Shown here one piece after another: positions 25,777 through 35,790 of a DNA stretch of 64,000 nt. The DNA comes from a candidate division BRC1 bacterium HGW-BRC1-1 (GTDB lineage: Bacteria > Sumerlaeota > Sumerlaeia > Sumerlaeales > Sumerlaeaceae): contig PHCB01000014.1 in NCBI GenBank assembly GCA_002842095.1, forward strand, positions 105,765-169,764, written 5' to 3'. Below the pieces are notes generated by a model. It searched no databases. It worked only from the letters and a program-made list of their open reading frames with translations, and was not told the origin of the DNA. Position 1 is the stretch's first letter. The number at the start of each line of letters is the position of its first letter. Made by a program: the position numbers and the translations under genes.

Positions 25777-27803
25777 ACGAGACCGCGCCACCAACCCGCA
25801 GGTTTAATCCGTCCCTCTCAGCCCAGACGTGGATTGTCTTCCTGCTGGCTCTTGTGGTACGGCTGGCTTACTTTGCCGAGCAGAGCTATAAGCCATATTT
25901 TGGTGCTCCGCTGCTGGACGCTCGTTATCTGGCCGAGCAAGCCATCCATCTGCTGCACCAGGGCGCACTTCCCCCCGGCCCGCTCTTTCGCCCGCCCCTT
26001 TATACTCTGTTCATAACACCGCTCACCGCCCTTTTACCCAATGCCCCCGTCGCGCCCGTTGCTTTGGTGCAACACCTCCTCGGAGCTTTCTGGGCAGTGC
26101 TCATGCTCTGGACCGGGCGCCGCGCCGGAGGAGCCACCGCGGGCTTCTGCGCCGGCCTGCTGGCCGCCCTTTACGCACCCTCGATCTTTTACGAGGGCGA
26201 GATGCTCAGCGACAGCGCGACTCTCTGGCTGACCTCCGCCATGGTTCTCACCTGGATTGATGCTCGTTCGCGCACTTCGCTGCGCCCCTATGCATTCTCC
26301 GGAATCCTTGCGGGGCTGGCCGCCATCACCCGCCCTACCGCTCTGCTTCCAGCCGCAGCCCTGGCCGCGGGTGCTCTGTTTTCATACGCCCGAAAACGCC
26401 CCCTCAGCAAATCCGACCTATCAGCCTTCGCCGTTTTTCTCATACCGATCGCACTGATAACCGCTCTCCCCACCATCTATAATTCCGTCCAAGGCGACTC
26501 CAACTTCATCGCATCGCAGGGAGGCATCAACTTCTGGCTGGGCAACAACCCGACCGCCAACGGGGTCAACGTCATCGTTCCGCCGGTAACATCGAGTAAC
26601 GATAGCGCGGCCTATCGCGACAGCGTCGACACTTTCTCCCGTGAGGCATTGCTTGAATCGGACGTCACCAAAGCCAACGATCTCAGCCCCTCGCAAGTCT
26701 CTCACATCTGGTATACCAAATCCTTCGACTGGCTCCTCCACCATCCCGTCGAGGCCATGCGACTGCAGGCGCTGAAAATCGTCGCCGCCTTCAATGATCA
26801 CGAAGTGCGTAACAATCGCGGATTTGACTTCGCCAGACAGCACGAGTCCTGGGTTCTGCGCTTCCTCCCCATCACCTTCGGGTTCGTTTTCACTTTAGCG
26901 ATAATCGGCATAACTGCGCTCCCCTCGCTACCCCATTCCAACCGCCGCGCCGCGCAATGGATCCTTCTTTCCGGCGCCGCCACCTTCGTGGGCATCATTG
27001 CCTTTTTCGTAGCAGGACGCCTGCGTTTGCCCCTCGTCGGCACGGTTATACCCATCGCCGGGGTTGGGGGCGCGCGCTTGCTGCATCTCATAAAATCGCC
27101 CAAACGGAACGCTCTGATCGCAACAGCGACGATCTTGTTCGTCGCGGCATTTATCTCATATTGGCACTGGCCTGTGTTGGACTTCCGCCTTTCCCCCGAA
27201 CAACCCGAGGGCTACGGTCTACGGGCCACCGATCACGATGGCATGGAGAACGCCCTCCTTGCTCAAGGTTCACTCCTTAATAACCAACCCCTTGCCGCTA
27301 TGGGCTACGCGCTCAAAGCCGCTCATGATTCACCCAACCTCCCCTATGCGCACGCTCTTCTTGGTGAGTCTGCCATAGCCGCGAACGAACCCCGCACAGC
27401 CGCCATCGCTTTCTTGCAGGCCGCTGGGCTGGAACCTCTCAACGCCTCGCACTACGCCAACGCCGGGGTGGCCTTTGAGGCTCTCGACCAGTTCCCCCAG
27501 GCCGCCGAATTTTATCACGCTGCACTCGAACTCGATCCCGCCCATGCACAGGCCGCGGCCAATCTCGCCATGCTATTTTATCGAGCGGGGGACAAGGCCG
27601 CAGCCCGGGAACTCGCCACTTTAGCTTCCCGCCATTCCCCTCCCCCCAAAGCCGCACCGGCCGTCCTCGGTCAGCTACCCGACGACCAAATCCCCACCGA
27701 CATGAAACAGCCTCTTCCCGCCGGAACTCAGCTCACCGCGGCAGACTCTTTCGACGCCTGTCTTACTCACGGTCGATCTCTCTTGAAATCTCTGGCTGAA
27801 TAA
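25773..27803 (+). CDS. Membrane glycosyltransferase (GT39/ArnT-like) with C-terminal TPR domain
   Basis: 676 residues. Residues about 18-450 contain ten or more hydrophobic helices with the GT-C pattern: an acidic loop after the first helix (FGAPLLDARYLAEQA) corresponding to the catalytic aspartate of PMT/ArnT enzymes. The hydrophobic part ends near WHWPVLDFRLSP. The last 180 residues are TPR-like (for example GSLLNNQPLAAMGYALKAAH and GVAFEALDQFPQAAEFYHAALEL). It probably glycosylates proteins or lipids from a polyprenyl-linked sugar, with the TPR domain as a partner-binding arm; the acceptor is unknown. Start codon overlaps the dnaE stop by 4 bp. Confidence 0.75.
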   Translation: MNETAPPTRRFNPSLSAQTWIVFLLALVVRLAYFAEQSYKPYFGAPLLDARYLAEQAIHLLHQGALPPGPLFRPPLYTLFITPLTALLPNAPVAPVALVQHLLGAFWAVLMLWTGRRAGGATAGFCAGLLAALYAPSIFYEGEMLSDSATLWLTSAMVLTWIDARSRTSLRPYAFSGILAGLAAITRPTALLPAAALAAGALFSYARKRPLSKSDLSAFAVFLIPIALITALPTIYNSVQGDSNFIASQGGINFWLGNNPTANGVNVIVPPVTSSNDSAAYRDSVDTFSREALLESDVTKANDLSPSQVSHIWYTKSFDWLLHHPVEAMRLQALKIVAAFNDHEVRNNRGFDFARQHESWVLRFLPITFGFVFTLAIIGITALPSLPHSNRRAAQWILLSGAATFVGIIAFFVAGRLRLPLVGTVIPIAGVGGARLLHLIKSPKRNALIATATILFVAAFISYWHWPVLDFRLSPEQPEGYGLRATDHDGMENALLAQGSLLNNQPLAAMGYALKAAHDSPNLPYAHALLGESAIAANEPRTAAIAFLQAAGLEPLNASHYANAGVAFEALDQFPQAAEFYHAALELDPAHAQAAANLAMLFYRAGDKAAARELATLASRHSPPPKAAPAVLGQLPDDQIPTDMKQPLPAGTQLTAADSFDACLTHGRSLLKSLAE

Positions 27804-27861
27804 CGCGCCATTCCCTCCAGTATCTGGAACGGGCTTTTTAAACAAGTCCATCTCCCTAAGT

Positions 27862-27937
27862 GCCGGGATAGCTCAGTTGGTAGAGCAGGGGACTGAAAAT
27901 CCCCGTGTCGGCGGTTCAATTCCGTCTCCCGGCACCA
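27862..27937 (+). tRNA. tRNA-Phe (GAA)
   Basis: 76 nt with acceptor GCCGGGA/TCCCGGC, discriminator A and encoded CCA at 27935-27937. The D arm has AGCTCAGTTGGTAGAGC, the anticodon stem-loop GGGGACTGAAAATCCCC has anticodon GAA at 27895-27897, and the T arm is GGCGGTTCAATTCCGTC. Confidence 0.97.
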
Positions 27938-27967
27938 TTTTTTTCTCACGCACCCCAACCGCGCGGC

Positions 27968-28288
27968 CTATGAGAAATGCGCCAATTTCAGACCCGCGAT
28001 ACCGAGCAGAATAAACCCCAGGCTCGCGAGGCGCAGCATACTTGCGGGCTCGGCGAATAGCACCATCCCCAGTATCGCGGTACCTATCGTGCCGATACCG
28101 ACCCACACAGCATAGGCTGTACCTACGGGGAGAGTCTTCACGGCAAGACCAAGCAGCACCAGACTGATCACCATCGCCGTTACCGTCGCCACCGTGGGCC
28201 ACAACCGTGTGAATCCTTCAGTGTACTTCAAACCGATGGCCCACCCAATCTCGAAAATCCCTGCTATTATCAGTATTACCCAGCTCAT
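27968..28288 (-). CDS. gdx: Guanidinium exporter of the SMR family
   Basis: 106 residues from the ATG at 28288; a TTG one codon earlier is the longest start. The start [23 protein letters not shown] aligns closely with E. coli SugE/Gdx ([23 protein letters not shown] by memory). The essential glutamate, in GIFEIGW, is present, and [17 protein letters not shown] is the Gdx-type motif of helix 3. Four hydrophobic helices fill the protein. Gdx exports guanidinium in exchange for protons as an antiparallel dimer. In many bacteria it is controlled by a guanidine riboswitch; I see no such leader in the short 47-bp gap before it. It lies downstream of a trans-sulfuration gene. Confidence 0.9.
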   Translation of the reverse strand: MSWVILIIAGIFEIGWAIGLKYTEGFTRLWPTVATVTAMVISLVLLGLAVKTLPVGTAYAVWVGIGTIGTAILGMVLFAEPASMLRLASLGFILLGIAGLKLAHFS

Positions 28289-28335
28289 CAAATGACCTCG
28301 CTTTAGTGAAGCAATGTACTGATGGCCTTTCGAGC

Positions 28336-29604
28336 TTATTTGGCTTTTTCGCCCAGCGCCTGTTCGATGTCGTCGATCAGGTCCTCCACATCCTCGATGC
28401 CGACGCTCATGCGTATCAACTCGTCGTGGATGCCCAACCGCGCTCGCTCTTCGGGAGAATGGTCGTAATACGAAACAGTCATGGGGTGCGTCACCAATGC
28501 CTCAACGCCTCCGAACGACGGAGCAATTTTGAACAACTTGAGGTTGCTCAAAAAATCCATGGTTCCCTGCAGGTCAGCATCCAATTCAAACGTCACGACC
28601 CCACCGAACCCGGTCATGAACTTCCTGGCCTTTTCGTGGTCGTGATGCGACGGCAAACCCGGATAGTACACTTTGCGAACCGCCGGATGATCGTCCAGAT
28701 GACGCGCCACCGCCAGGCCGTTCTGGTTCAGCCGCTCCATGCGGATCCCCAGCGTTTTCAATCCCCTCAGCAGCAGGAAGCTCGTCATGGCATCCATCAC
28801 GCCGCCGGTGGTGTTGCGGTAATCGCGAATTTTCTCCACCAGTTCGCGCCCGCCCAGCACCGCACCACCGAGGATGTCGTTGTGCCCCCCCAGATACTTG
28901 GTCGCGCTGTGGATGACAACGTCCGCCCCCTGCGCAAGAGTCCGCTGGTTAACCGGCGACGCAAACGTTGCATCCACCGCCAGCACAAATCCATGGCGCT
29001 CCTTCATGCCGCTCAGAATGTCCATGTCGGCTATATTGAGATAAGGATTCGTGGGCGTTTCGCTCAGCACCAGCTTGGCACCGTACTTCGCCACCTCGTG
29101 CTCCATCTGGTCATAATCGCCCATCTTCACCACGCTGGCGTTGATGCCAAACCGCGGCAGCACCTTCTCGCAAAACATCGTTGTTTTTTTATACGCGTCG
29201 TCGGTGATAACCAGATGGTCCCCCGAGCGCAGCAAGCCCAACAGCGTGCAACTAACGGCTGTCATGCCACAGTCGAAAACCTCGGCGTCCTCTGCCTCCT
29301 CCAGCGCCGCCAGTTTTTTAATGACGGCCGCCGTGGTTGGATTCCCATACCGACCATACTCAAAGCGGTCGACTTTCTTGGTGATGTAATCCATCACGTC
29401 GTTCATGTGCGTGAAGGTGTACGACGACGTCATAACAATGGGCGTCGTAATGGAGTCCATGTACTGCCGTTCAGGTTCGCCGGCATGGACCGCTTGTGTG
29501 GATAAACCTTTTTTCTTCAATGGATGACTCCGCGATGGGGATTTGAGTGCGGCGAAATTCAACCCTGCCTTTGACCCGTGGTGCCTCCAAGAATTATTTT
29601 TCAC
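28336..29604 (-). CDS. PLP-dependent trans-sulfuration enzyme (cystathionine gamma-synthase/methionine gamma-lyase family)
   Basis: 422 residues from a GTG at 29604; the first 33 residues are basic and atypical, and the family begins at [14 protein letters not shown], so the true start may be later. The PLP lysine is in [15 protein letters not shown] near residue 240; other motifs are [43 protein letters not shown] and [14 protein letters not shown]. Members make cystathionine from activated homoserine, or cleave methionine or cystathionine. Sequence alone does not separate metB, metC and mgl types. The gene is alone with gdx behind it (47 bp). Confidence 0.87.
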   Translation of the reverse strand: MKNNSWRHHGSKAGLNFAALKSPSRSHPLKKKGLSTQAVHAGEPERQYMDSITTPIVMTSSYTFTHMNDVMDYITKKVDRFEYGRYGNPTTAAVIKKLAALEEAEDAEVFDCGMTAVSCTLLGLLRSGDHLVITDDAYKKTTMFCEKVLPRFGINASVVKMGDYDQMEHEVAKYGAKLVLSETPTNPYLNIADMDILSGMKERHGFVLAVDATFASPVNQRTLAQGADVVIHSATKYLGGHNDILGGAVLGGRELVEKIRDYRNTTGGVMDAMTSFLLLRGLKTLGIRMERLNQNGLAVARHLDDHPAVRKVYYPGLPSHHDHEKARKFMTGFGGVVTFELDADLQGTMDFLSNLKLFKIAPSFGGVEALVTHPMTVSYYDHSPEERARLGIHDELIRMSVGIEDVEDLIDDIEQALGEKAK

Positions 29605-29739
29605 TCAAACACGAAACCCGTAAAAAGCAAAACACCGCTTGCAGATGGAACCGAACCGCCCCACAGTACATCTTACGATACCAGACCATCATGCCGTCTC
29701 CGCCCGTTTCTGGTGGGGAATGGCGCGGAGTAGCCGACA

Positions 29740-31344
29740 GTGCTGACAGGGAAAGACAACGCGAAGGGCATGTTGTGCCTCATGCTTCATGCTCATTTGC
29801 CTTTTGTGCGCCACCCCGAATATGAAGATTTCCTCGAAGAGGATTGGCTCTACGAGGCCATAACCGAAACCTACATCCCCCTCATCAACATGATGAACGG
29901 GCTCCTGAGGGATGGCGTGGATTTCCGCCTGACCATGAGTCTCACGCCCCCACTGGTCAGCATGTTGAGCGACGGACTGCTTCAGTCACGCTATCTGCGG
30001 CACATCGAGTTGCTCATCGAACTGGCAGAGAAAGAGATCACCCGCACCCAGTTCCAACCCGAATATCAGGAACTGGCCCGCATGTATCTGCGCAAGTTCC
30101 ATGAATGCCGCAAAACCTTTGCCGACCAATATCACTGCAACCTCATCACCGCCTTCAAAGACCTGCAAGACAGCGGCAAACTGGAAATTGTCACCTGCGG
30201 CGCAACCCACGGGTTCATGCCCCTCATGGAGGTGGTGCCCAACGCCGTAAAGGCACAAGTCGCCGTTGCCCGTCAAAGTTACGAGGCAGCCTTCGGTCGC
30301 TCGCCCCGCGGCATCTGGAATGGCGAATGTGGCTACTTCCCGGGCCTCGACCGCGTACTGGCCGATAATCAAATCCGCCATTTCTTCGTCGACACCCATG
30401 GTGTTCTCAACGCCTCCAAGCGCCCGAAGTATGGAGTGTTCGCGCCTCTCTACTGCCCCACCGGCGTGGCCGCCTTTGCCCGCGACGTGGAAAGCAGCAA
30501 GTCCGTCTGGAGCGCCGAAGAAGGCTATCCCGGCGATCTCAACTATCGTGAGTTCTACCGCGACATCGGCTTCGATCTCGACTACGAATACATCCGCCCC
30601 TACATCCACGAGAGCGGCCTTCGCATCAACACCGGCATCAAGTATTACAAGATCACCGGGCGCACCACCGACAAGCAACCGTACAGCGAAAAACGCGCCC
30701 TCGAAATTGCCGCCAGCCACGCGGGAAATTTCATGTACAACCGCGAAAAGCAGGTGGAATACCTCGCCGGACTTATGGACCGACCGCCCATCATCGTTTC
30801 ACCCTACGACGCCGAACTCTTCGGCCATTGGTGGTACGAAGGCCCCGAGTTCCTCAACTTCCTGCTCCGCAAGATCCACCACGACCAGAACACCCTCGAC
30901 CTGTGCACGCCCAGCGAATATCTGGAAAAGTACCCCAGCAACCAGGTGGCCGTTCCCAGCATGTCGAGTTGGGGAGCCAAGGGCTACGCCGAGGTGTGGC
31001 TCGAAGGCAGCAACGATTGGATCTATCGTCACCTGCACAAAGCCGCCGAGCGCATGGTGGAACTGGCCAATAATTACAAGTCCACAGACGATGGCCTCAC
31101 AACCCGCGCCCTCAACCAGGCCGCAAGAGAATTGCTCCTCGCCCAAAGCAGCGACTGGGCTTTCATCATGAAAACACGCACCATGGTTGAGTACGCCGTG
31201 AAACGGACAAAGGATCACGTGCTCGGCTTCAGCGATCTGTATTTCATGATTAAGAGCGGTCAGATCGACGAAGCGTACCTGCAGAGACTCGAATGGAAGA
31301 ACAACATTTTTCCCTTCCTCGATTTCCGTGTGTACGCCGACTAA
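29740..31344 (+). CDS. 1,4-alpha-glucan branching enzyme, GH57 type
   Basis: 534 residues. It starts LCLMLHAHLPFVRHPEYEDFLEEDWLYEAI, the typical GH57 branching-enzyme opening with the HAHLP motif. The nucleophile region is GIWNGECGYFPGLD (Glu near residue 196) and the acid/base region SPYDAELFGHWWYEGPEFL (Asp near 357). A helical C-terminal domain (about 400-534, AEVWLEGSNDWIYRHLHKAAERMVELA) matches the DUF1957 part. The enzyme would create alpha-1,6 branches in glycogen-like glucan. The start is the GTG at 29740; a second start at 29770 (ATG) fits the family better. No glgA or glgC lies nearby. Confidence 0.88.
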   Translation: MLTGKDNAKGMLCLMLHAHLPFVRHPEYEDFLEEDWLYEAITETYIPLINMMNGLLRDGVDFRLTMSLTPPLVSMLSDGLLQSRYLRHIELLIELAEKEITRTQFQPEYQELARMYLRKFHECRKTFADQYHCNLITAFKDLQDSGKLEIVTCGATHGFMPLMEVVPNAVKAQVAVARQSYEAAFGRSPRGIWNGECGYFPGLDRVLADNQIRHFFVDTHGVLNASKRPKYGVFAPLYCPTGVAAFARDVESSKSVWSAEEGYPGDLNYREFYRDIGFDLDYEYIRPYIHESGLRINTGIKYYKITGRTTDKQPYSEKRALEIAASHAGNFMYNREKQVEYLAGLMDRPPIIVSPYDAELFGHWWYEGPEFLNFLLRKIHHDQNTLDLCTPSEYLEKYPSNQVAVPSMSSWGAKGYAEVWLEGSNDWIYRHLHKAAERMVELANNYKSTDDGLTTRALNQAARELLLAQSSDWAFIMKTRTMVEYAVKRTKDHVLGFSDLYFMIKSGQIDEAYLQRLEWKNNIFPFLDFRVYAD

Positions 31345-31374
31345 AGCGAAACGCACCGCCACAGATTCCGTCTC

Positions 31375-34140
31375 ATGGTAAACCACCCGATGGATCCTCA
31401 GAAGGATGCCTTCGAGGAAATTCCGGCATGGATTATAGCCGTCGATAAAAACGGACGACTTTGTCGTGTCACCGACGAATTCTGCCATGCTCTCGGTCTA
31501 CCCAGAGAAAAAATTCTCAGCCGCCCCGCAGAGGAATTTATACAGATTCCCGGCAGCGTTTTGGAAACCTCGCCGGCTTTCCATAAGCTACTTTTCGAAA
31601 ACCAAATCGACTCTTGGGCCGCCTCCCTGAGGCGATCGGACGGCACATCGCCCGTCCAGATTAAAATCACCCGCCGGTGCGATAAGAGCGGCGAATTCAC
31701 CGGTGCCATCCTGGCTTTAACCGAACATTCTGACCCACATCATCAAACCACCGAAGAGGTTCATCCCCCCTTTCCCCCCAACAATGACCGCTCCAACCTG
31801 AGACGTGTCTTCGAAACGGCCCCCATTCCCATGGCCCTTCTCGACACCCAACTGCGATATCTGGCCCACAGCCAGCTTTGGTTAATCGAAGGCAAGATGA
31901 CCGGCCAGAACATCATCGGGCGGCGCCATGACGAAGTCTTTTCCAACCTGCCCGCTCGCTTCCTTGAGGAACTCAACCGGGTTCTACAGGGAGAATCATT
32001 CCACGAGGAAGAAGCCCTCTTTGTTCATCCCGATGGCAGTCGCACTTGGTTTCACTGGGCGGCCGAACCCTGGTACAACGAAGAGGGAAAAGTTGGTGGT
32101 GTCACCATTGTCTCCGCCCCTATCAATGCGCTGGTGGAATCACGACAGACGGCCATCGAGGCGAATCAGGCAAAATCAACCTTCCTCGCAAACATGAGCC
32201 ACGAGATGCGAACTCCCATGAACGGCATCATCGGCATGACCGCTCTGCTCATGGATTCGGCGCTGAACGAGGAACAACGCGATTTCGCCGAGGGGATACG
32301 GACCAGTGCCGAGTTCCTCCTCGCACTCATCAACGACATTCTCGATTTCAGCAAAATTGAAGCGGGCCATCTCGAATTAACCGAGGTCGATTTCGACATA
32401 CGTCGCGTGATGGAAGACGTCGCCGACCTGTTGGGTCCGCGGGCCTACGCCAAGGGGCTCGACTTCAGTTGCATCATCCCCGTGAAACTCTCCACACGGG
32501 TAAAGGGTGACGCTCTACGCCTGAGACAGATTCTGCTCAATCTGGTAGAAAACGCCATTAAGTTCACCGAGACTGGCGAGGTGGTCGTTAGATTATCCGC
32601 CGTTCAACCGTCTTCAGAAACTGGTGATTATCATTTCAGCGTCAGCGATACCGGCATAGGCATCTCGCCCGAAGATCTCCATCGCCTTTTCAATGCCTTT
32701 TCGCAGATAGACAGCTCGCCCACACGAACCACCACCGGCAGCGGTCTCGGTCTGGCCATCAGTCGCCAACTGGTCGAGGCCATGCAGGGCACCATCAACC
32801 TGGAATCGAAAAAAGGACAGGGTTCCGTCTTCTCATTCGCCATACCCCTCAGCCTCCAGAAAATCAGCCACATCTCCGCCATCACCGCCGGGAAACGCAA
32901 CGCGGTGACTGACACTCGTGTGCTCATTGCAGAGCGACATGCTCCGACTGCGGAACAAATGTGCGGACTTCTCGAACCCTGGGGGGTGGCCTGCGACAAA
33001 GCCCATGATGACGTGACAACCATCCAGCTTCTCCAGCAGGCGCGAATCGCGGGGAGTATGTACGAGGTCGTTTTCGTGGACAAGCGCATCCTCCCCTCGG
33101 GTCATACCACCCTGACCAACTGGCGCGAAATCGCCGGAGGCCAACGCAAACCTTCGTTCGTTCTCGTCACCGATGCACAAAACAAATTGCCTGCAACGGA
33201 ACTGGCGCTGCAGGGATTTTCCTCATCCATCACACGCCCCGTAAAACAGGCACAGCTTCTCGATTGTCTCGTTGCCCTGGTGGCCCCAACGTCCCCCACA
33301 AGCCGGCAAGCCCGAGCCGAACGCGACATCAGCGGTACATGGCAACAATTCGATGCCAACGTACTTTTAGCTGAAGACAACTTCGTCAATCGCAAGCTGG
33401 CGAAGAATATGATCGAACGCCTCGGCTGCCGTTGCGAGGCCGTATCCAACGGTCAGCAGGCTGTTGAAGCCTTCCGGAAAAACGCATTCCACATTGTTTT
33501 AATGGATTGCCACATGCCCGAGATAGATGGCTTTGAAGCAACCGCCATGATCCGCAACCTTGAGGCGACCGGCGGGAAACAGAACGTTCCCATCATCGCC
33601 CTCACCGCCAACGCTATGAAGGGCGATCGTGAACACTGCCTGACCTCCGGCATGGACGACTACCTGAGCAAGCCCGTGAGAAAAGAACATCTCACTTCGA
33701 TCCTCGGGAAATGGCTACCGATCGATTGTGCGAGTTCAGACGAGGACGAATCCCCGCAGGAAACCGATGACAGCACATCTTCTGCTCCCGCCGACTGTGT
33801 TCTCGATTTATCTCGCATCGAAGAAATCGCGGATGGCACCCCGGAATTTGGTCGGGAAATCCTCGCCGGGGTTATCGCCATGATACCGCAGAAATTGACG
33901 TTGTTGCAAGCTGCTATAGATCGCAACGATGCCGGGGCCGCCGCGTCGCTGGCCCACAATCTGGCAGGCGCCGCATCAAACATCGGTGCGGTGAACTTTG
34001 AGCGGGCCTGTCGGAAGATTCTCCACCACGCCCGACGTGACGAATTAGAGACTCTTGCTCCTCTGATGAAACAGGTATCCGCCGAGGCTGAATCTCTGAG
34101 AATAACCGGCGAAGAATTTCTGCTGCGTCCTCCCGGCTGA
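31375..34140 (+). CDS. Hybrid sensor histidine kinase with two receiver domains and HPt
   Basis: 921 residues, no membrane segment or signal peptide, so likely a cytoplasmic sensor. Order: PAS (about 10-120), PAS (140-250), HisKA with phospho-acceptor His in MSHEMRTPMNGIIGM (near 275), HATPase_c (385-500; LRQILLNLVENAIKFT, SDTGIGISPEDL, TTGSGLGLAIS), a weak receiver (about 515-640, TRVLIAERHAPTAEQMC with a possible Asp in VFVDKR), a good receiver (about 655-780; LLAEDNFVNRKLAK, VLMDCHMPEIDGFEA, LSKPV), then HPt (about 800-915, LAHNLAGAASNIGA with the His). It can run an internal phosphorelay. It is tail to tail with an NtrC-type regulator gene, 19 bp away. Confidence 0.92.
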   Translation: MVNHPMDPQKDAFEEIPAWIIAVDKNGRLCRVTDEFCHALGLPREKILSRPAEEFIQIPGSVLETSPAFHKLLFENQIDSWAASLRRSDGTSPVQIKITRRCDKSGEFTGAILALTEHSDPHHQTTEEVHPPFPPNNDRSNLRRVFETAPIPMALLDTQLRYLAHSQLWLIEGKMTGQNIIGRRHDEVFSNLPARFLEELNRVLQGESFHEEEALFVHPDGSRTWFHWAAEPWYNEEGKVGGVTIVSAPINALVESRQTAIEANQAKSTFLANMSHEMRTPMNGIIGMTALLMDSALNEEQRDFAEGIRTSAEFLLALINDILDFSKIEAGHLELTEVDFDIRRVMEDVADLLGPRAYAKGLDFSCIIPVKLSTRVKGDALRLRQILLNLVENAIKFTETGEVVVRLSAVQPSSETGDYHFSVSDTGIGISPEDLHRLFNAFSQIDSSPTRTTTGSGLGLAISRQLVEAMQGTINLESKKGQGSVFSFAIPLSLQKISHISAITAGKRNAVTDTRVLIAERHAPTAEQMCGLLEPWGVACDKAHDDVTTIQLLQQARIAGSMYEVVFVDKRILPSGHTTLTNWREIAGGQRKPSFVLVTDAQNKLPATELALQGFSSSITRPVKQAQLLDCLVALVAPTSPTSRQARAERDISGTWQQFDANVLLAEDNFVNRKLAKNMIERLGCRCEAVSNGQQAVEAFRKNAFHIVLMDCHMPEIDGFEATAMIRNLEATGGKQNVPIIALTANAMKGDREHCLTSGMDDYLSKPVRKEHLTSILGKWLPIDCASSDEDESPQETDDSTSSAPADCVLDLSRIEEIADGTPEFGREILAGVIAMIPQKLTLLQAAIDRNDAGAAASLAHNLAGAASNIGAVNFERACRKILHHARRDELETLAPLMKQVSAEAESLRITGEEFLLRPPG

Positions 34141-34159
34141 CTCCGACCCCCACGAAACC

Positions 34160-35614
34160 CTATTCGGACGCCGTCCCCTCGCATCCCACATCATGTCGTT
34201 TCAACCATTTGTAGAGCGTCGCCCGTCCCATGCCCAGTGCCTTCGCAGCATCGGAAACATTGCCATGATTCTCCGCCAGCGCGAACATGATTTCTTCCTG
34301 CTCGATGTCCGCCAGCTTTCGGACCTCACGCTTCAACGGCAGCGACACAACTGACTCCCCCGTCAGAGTCCGCCCCCATTCCAGACGGCTGCCGAAATAG
34401 GCCTCAACATTGCTTCGCTCAACCTGTCCGCTATCCACCAAAAGCGTAACAGCCTGCACGAAATTTCTCAGTTCACGCACGTTTCCAGGCCAGGCGTAAT
34501 CCCGCATCGTTTGCAAAGCATCCGGAGAAAGGACCAGCTTATCTGTGCGTTCCTGCCGCAAGAAATGAGAAAACAACAATTCCAGATCATCCATGCGTTC
34601 GCGTAACGGCGGCAGCTTGATGGGAAAAACTGCCACGCGATAAAACAAATCTTCGCGAAACCGACCCGCCCGAACCTCCTCCACCAAATCATGATTCGTG
34701 GCGCACACCAGCCGAAAGTCGCACTCCGTACTACCCTGTCCGCCCACCCGCGTGATGCGTTTTTCCTGCAACGCCCTGAGAAGTTTGGGCTGAATCTCAA
34801 GCGGCAGATCTCCCACCTCATCCAGGAACAGTGTCCCCCCCTGGGCCTGCTCTATCTTTCCGGCCCGAGAAACAATGGCGCCCGTAAACGCCCCTTTTTC
34901 ATGACCAAAAAGTTCGCTCTCCACCAGGTTCGGGGGCAATGCGGCACAGTTCAACTCCACGAAATTACAGCGGCTGCGGGAACTGAGCTTGTGAATAGCC
35001 CGCGCCACCAACTCCTTACCGGTGCCACTCTCACCATGCACCAACACCGACATGTCGCGCGGAGCAACCTTCTCCACCAATCGCAGCACCGAACCCATGC
35101 TTTCACTCTGGGTAAGAATCTCGGGAAACAACGGATTCATTAACTCATGACGAACATTCGTCCCGAACAAAACAGCCCGCTCGCGTCGCAGTTCCAGCAG
35201 GCGGTCCATATTCAATCTCAGGTCACTCTTGCTGACGGGCTTTGAGAGAAAATGATCCGCACCAGCCTCAATCGCCCTGCGGGCCAGCGCATCTGTGTCT
35301 TCTTTGGAGATAACCAAAATCCCCGCTTGAGGAAACTGGCGCCGCAATTCACCCGTAAACGCCACGCCGTCCTCATCACCCAGGTACGCGTCGATGATCG
35401 TTAAATCCGGCATCCCCGATTTCAGATGCCTGAATGCATCTGCCAGGTTCTGCGCAGGCAGCACCTGAAGATTCCATCCCGACAACAAATGCGTCAGGGT
35501 CCGCAGCGTCCACTCTTCGTCGTCCACTACCAATACCGATAGCAACGGCGCGCTTCCACTTAATTTATCAGTATTGATGGACACAGAAAAGCTATCCTCC
35601 ATGCTTACCGCCAC
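34160..35614 (-). CDS. NtrC-type sigma-54-dependent response regulator
   Basis: 484 residues from a GTG at 35614; an ATG at 35602 is an alternative. Receiver domain at about 25-140: [14 protein letters not shown], phospho-acceptor in [13 protein letters not shown] and [13 protein letters not shown]+ domain at about 175-400: [18 protein letters not shown] (Walker A), the sigma-54 contact [23 protein letters not shown] (Walker B) and [18 protein letters not shown]-terminal Fis-type [25 protein letters not shown]. It should activate sigma-54 promoters after phosphorylation. It converges on the hybrid histidine kinase gene with a 19 bp gap, so that kinase is the natural candidate partner. Confidence 0.93.
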   Translation of the reverse strand: MAVSMEDSFSVSINTDKLSGSAPLLSVLVVDDEEWTLRTLTHLLSGWNLQVLPAQNLADAFRHLKSGMPDLTIIDAYLGDEDGVAFTGELRRQFPQAGILVISKEDTDALARRAIEAGADHFLSKPVSKSDLRLNMDRLLELRRERAVLFGTNVRHELMNPLFPEILTQSESMGSVLRLVEKVAPRDMSVLVHGESGTGKELVARAIHKLSSRSRCNFVELNCAALPPNLVESELFGHEKGAFTGAIVSRAGKIEQAQGGTLFLDEVGDLPLEIQPKLLRALQEKRITRVGGQGSTECDFRLVCATNHDLVEEVRAGRFREDLFYRVAVFPIKLPPLRERMDDLELLFSHFLRQERTDKLVLSPDALQTMRDYAWPGNVRELRNFVQAVTLLVDSGQVERSNVEAYFGSRLEWGRTLTGESVVSLPLKREVRKLADIEQEEIMFALAENHGNVSDAAKALGMGRATLYKWLKRHDVGCEGTASE

Positions 35615-35790
35615 GTCCAGTGAGAAACACGTCCCATCTCCCCCGGCTCCCCGATGGCAAATTCTTTCAAAAACGCAGCCCGGAATACGACACGATCATT
35701 TTTCTTTCGTCCGCCTCTCAACATCCCTTGAAACCCTCCCTTTCCCCCTCCTTCTTTCACCTGTAAGATATCATTCTGAAGGATGCGGCC

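Noticed and set aside
28289..28335. Guanidine riboswitch before gdx
   Set aside because: Only 47 bp separate it from the upstream gene, too short for the guanidine-I motif; none of its conserved blocks is seen.
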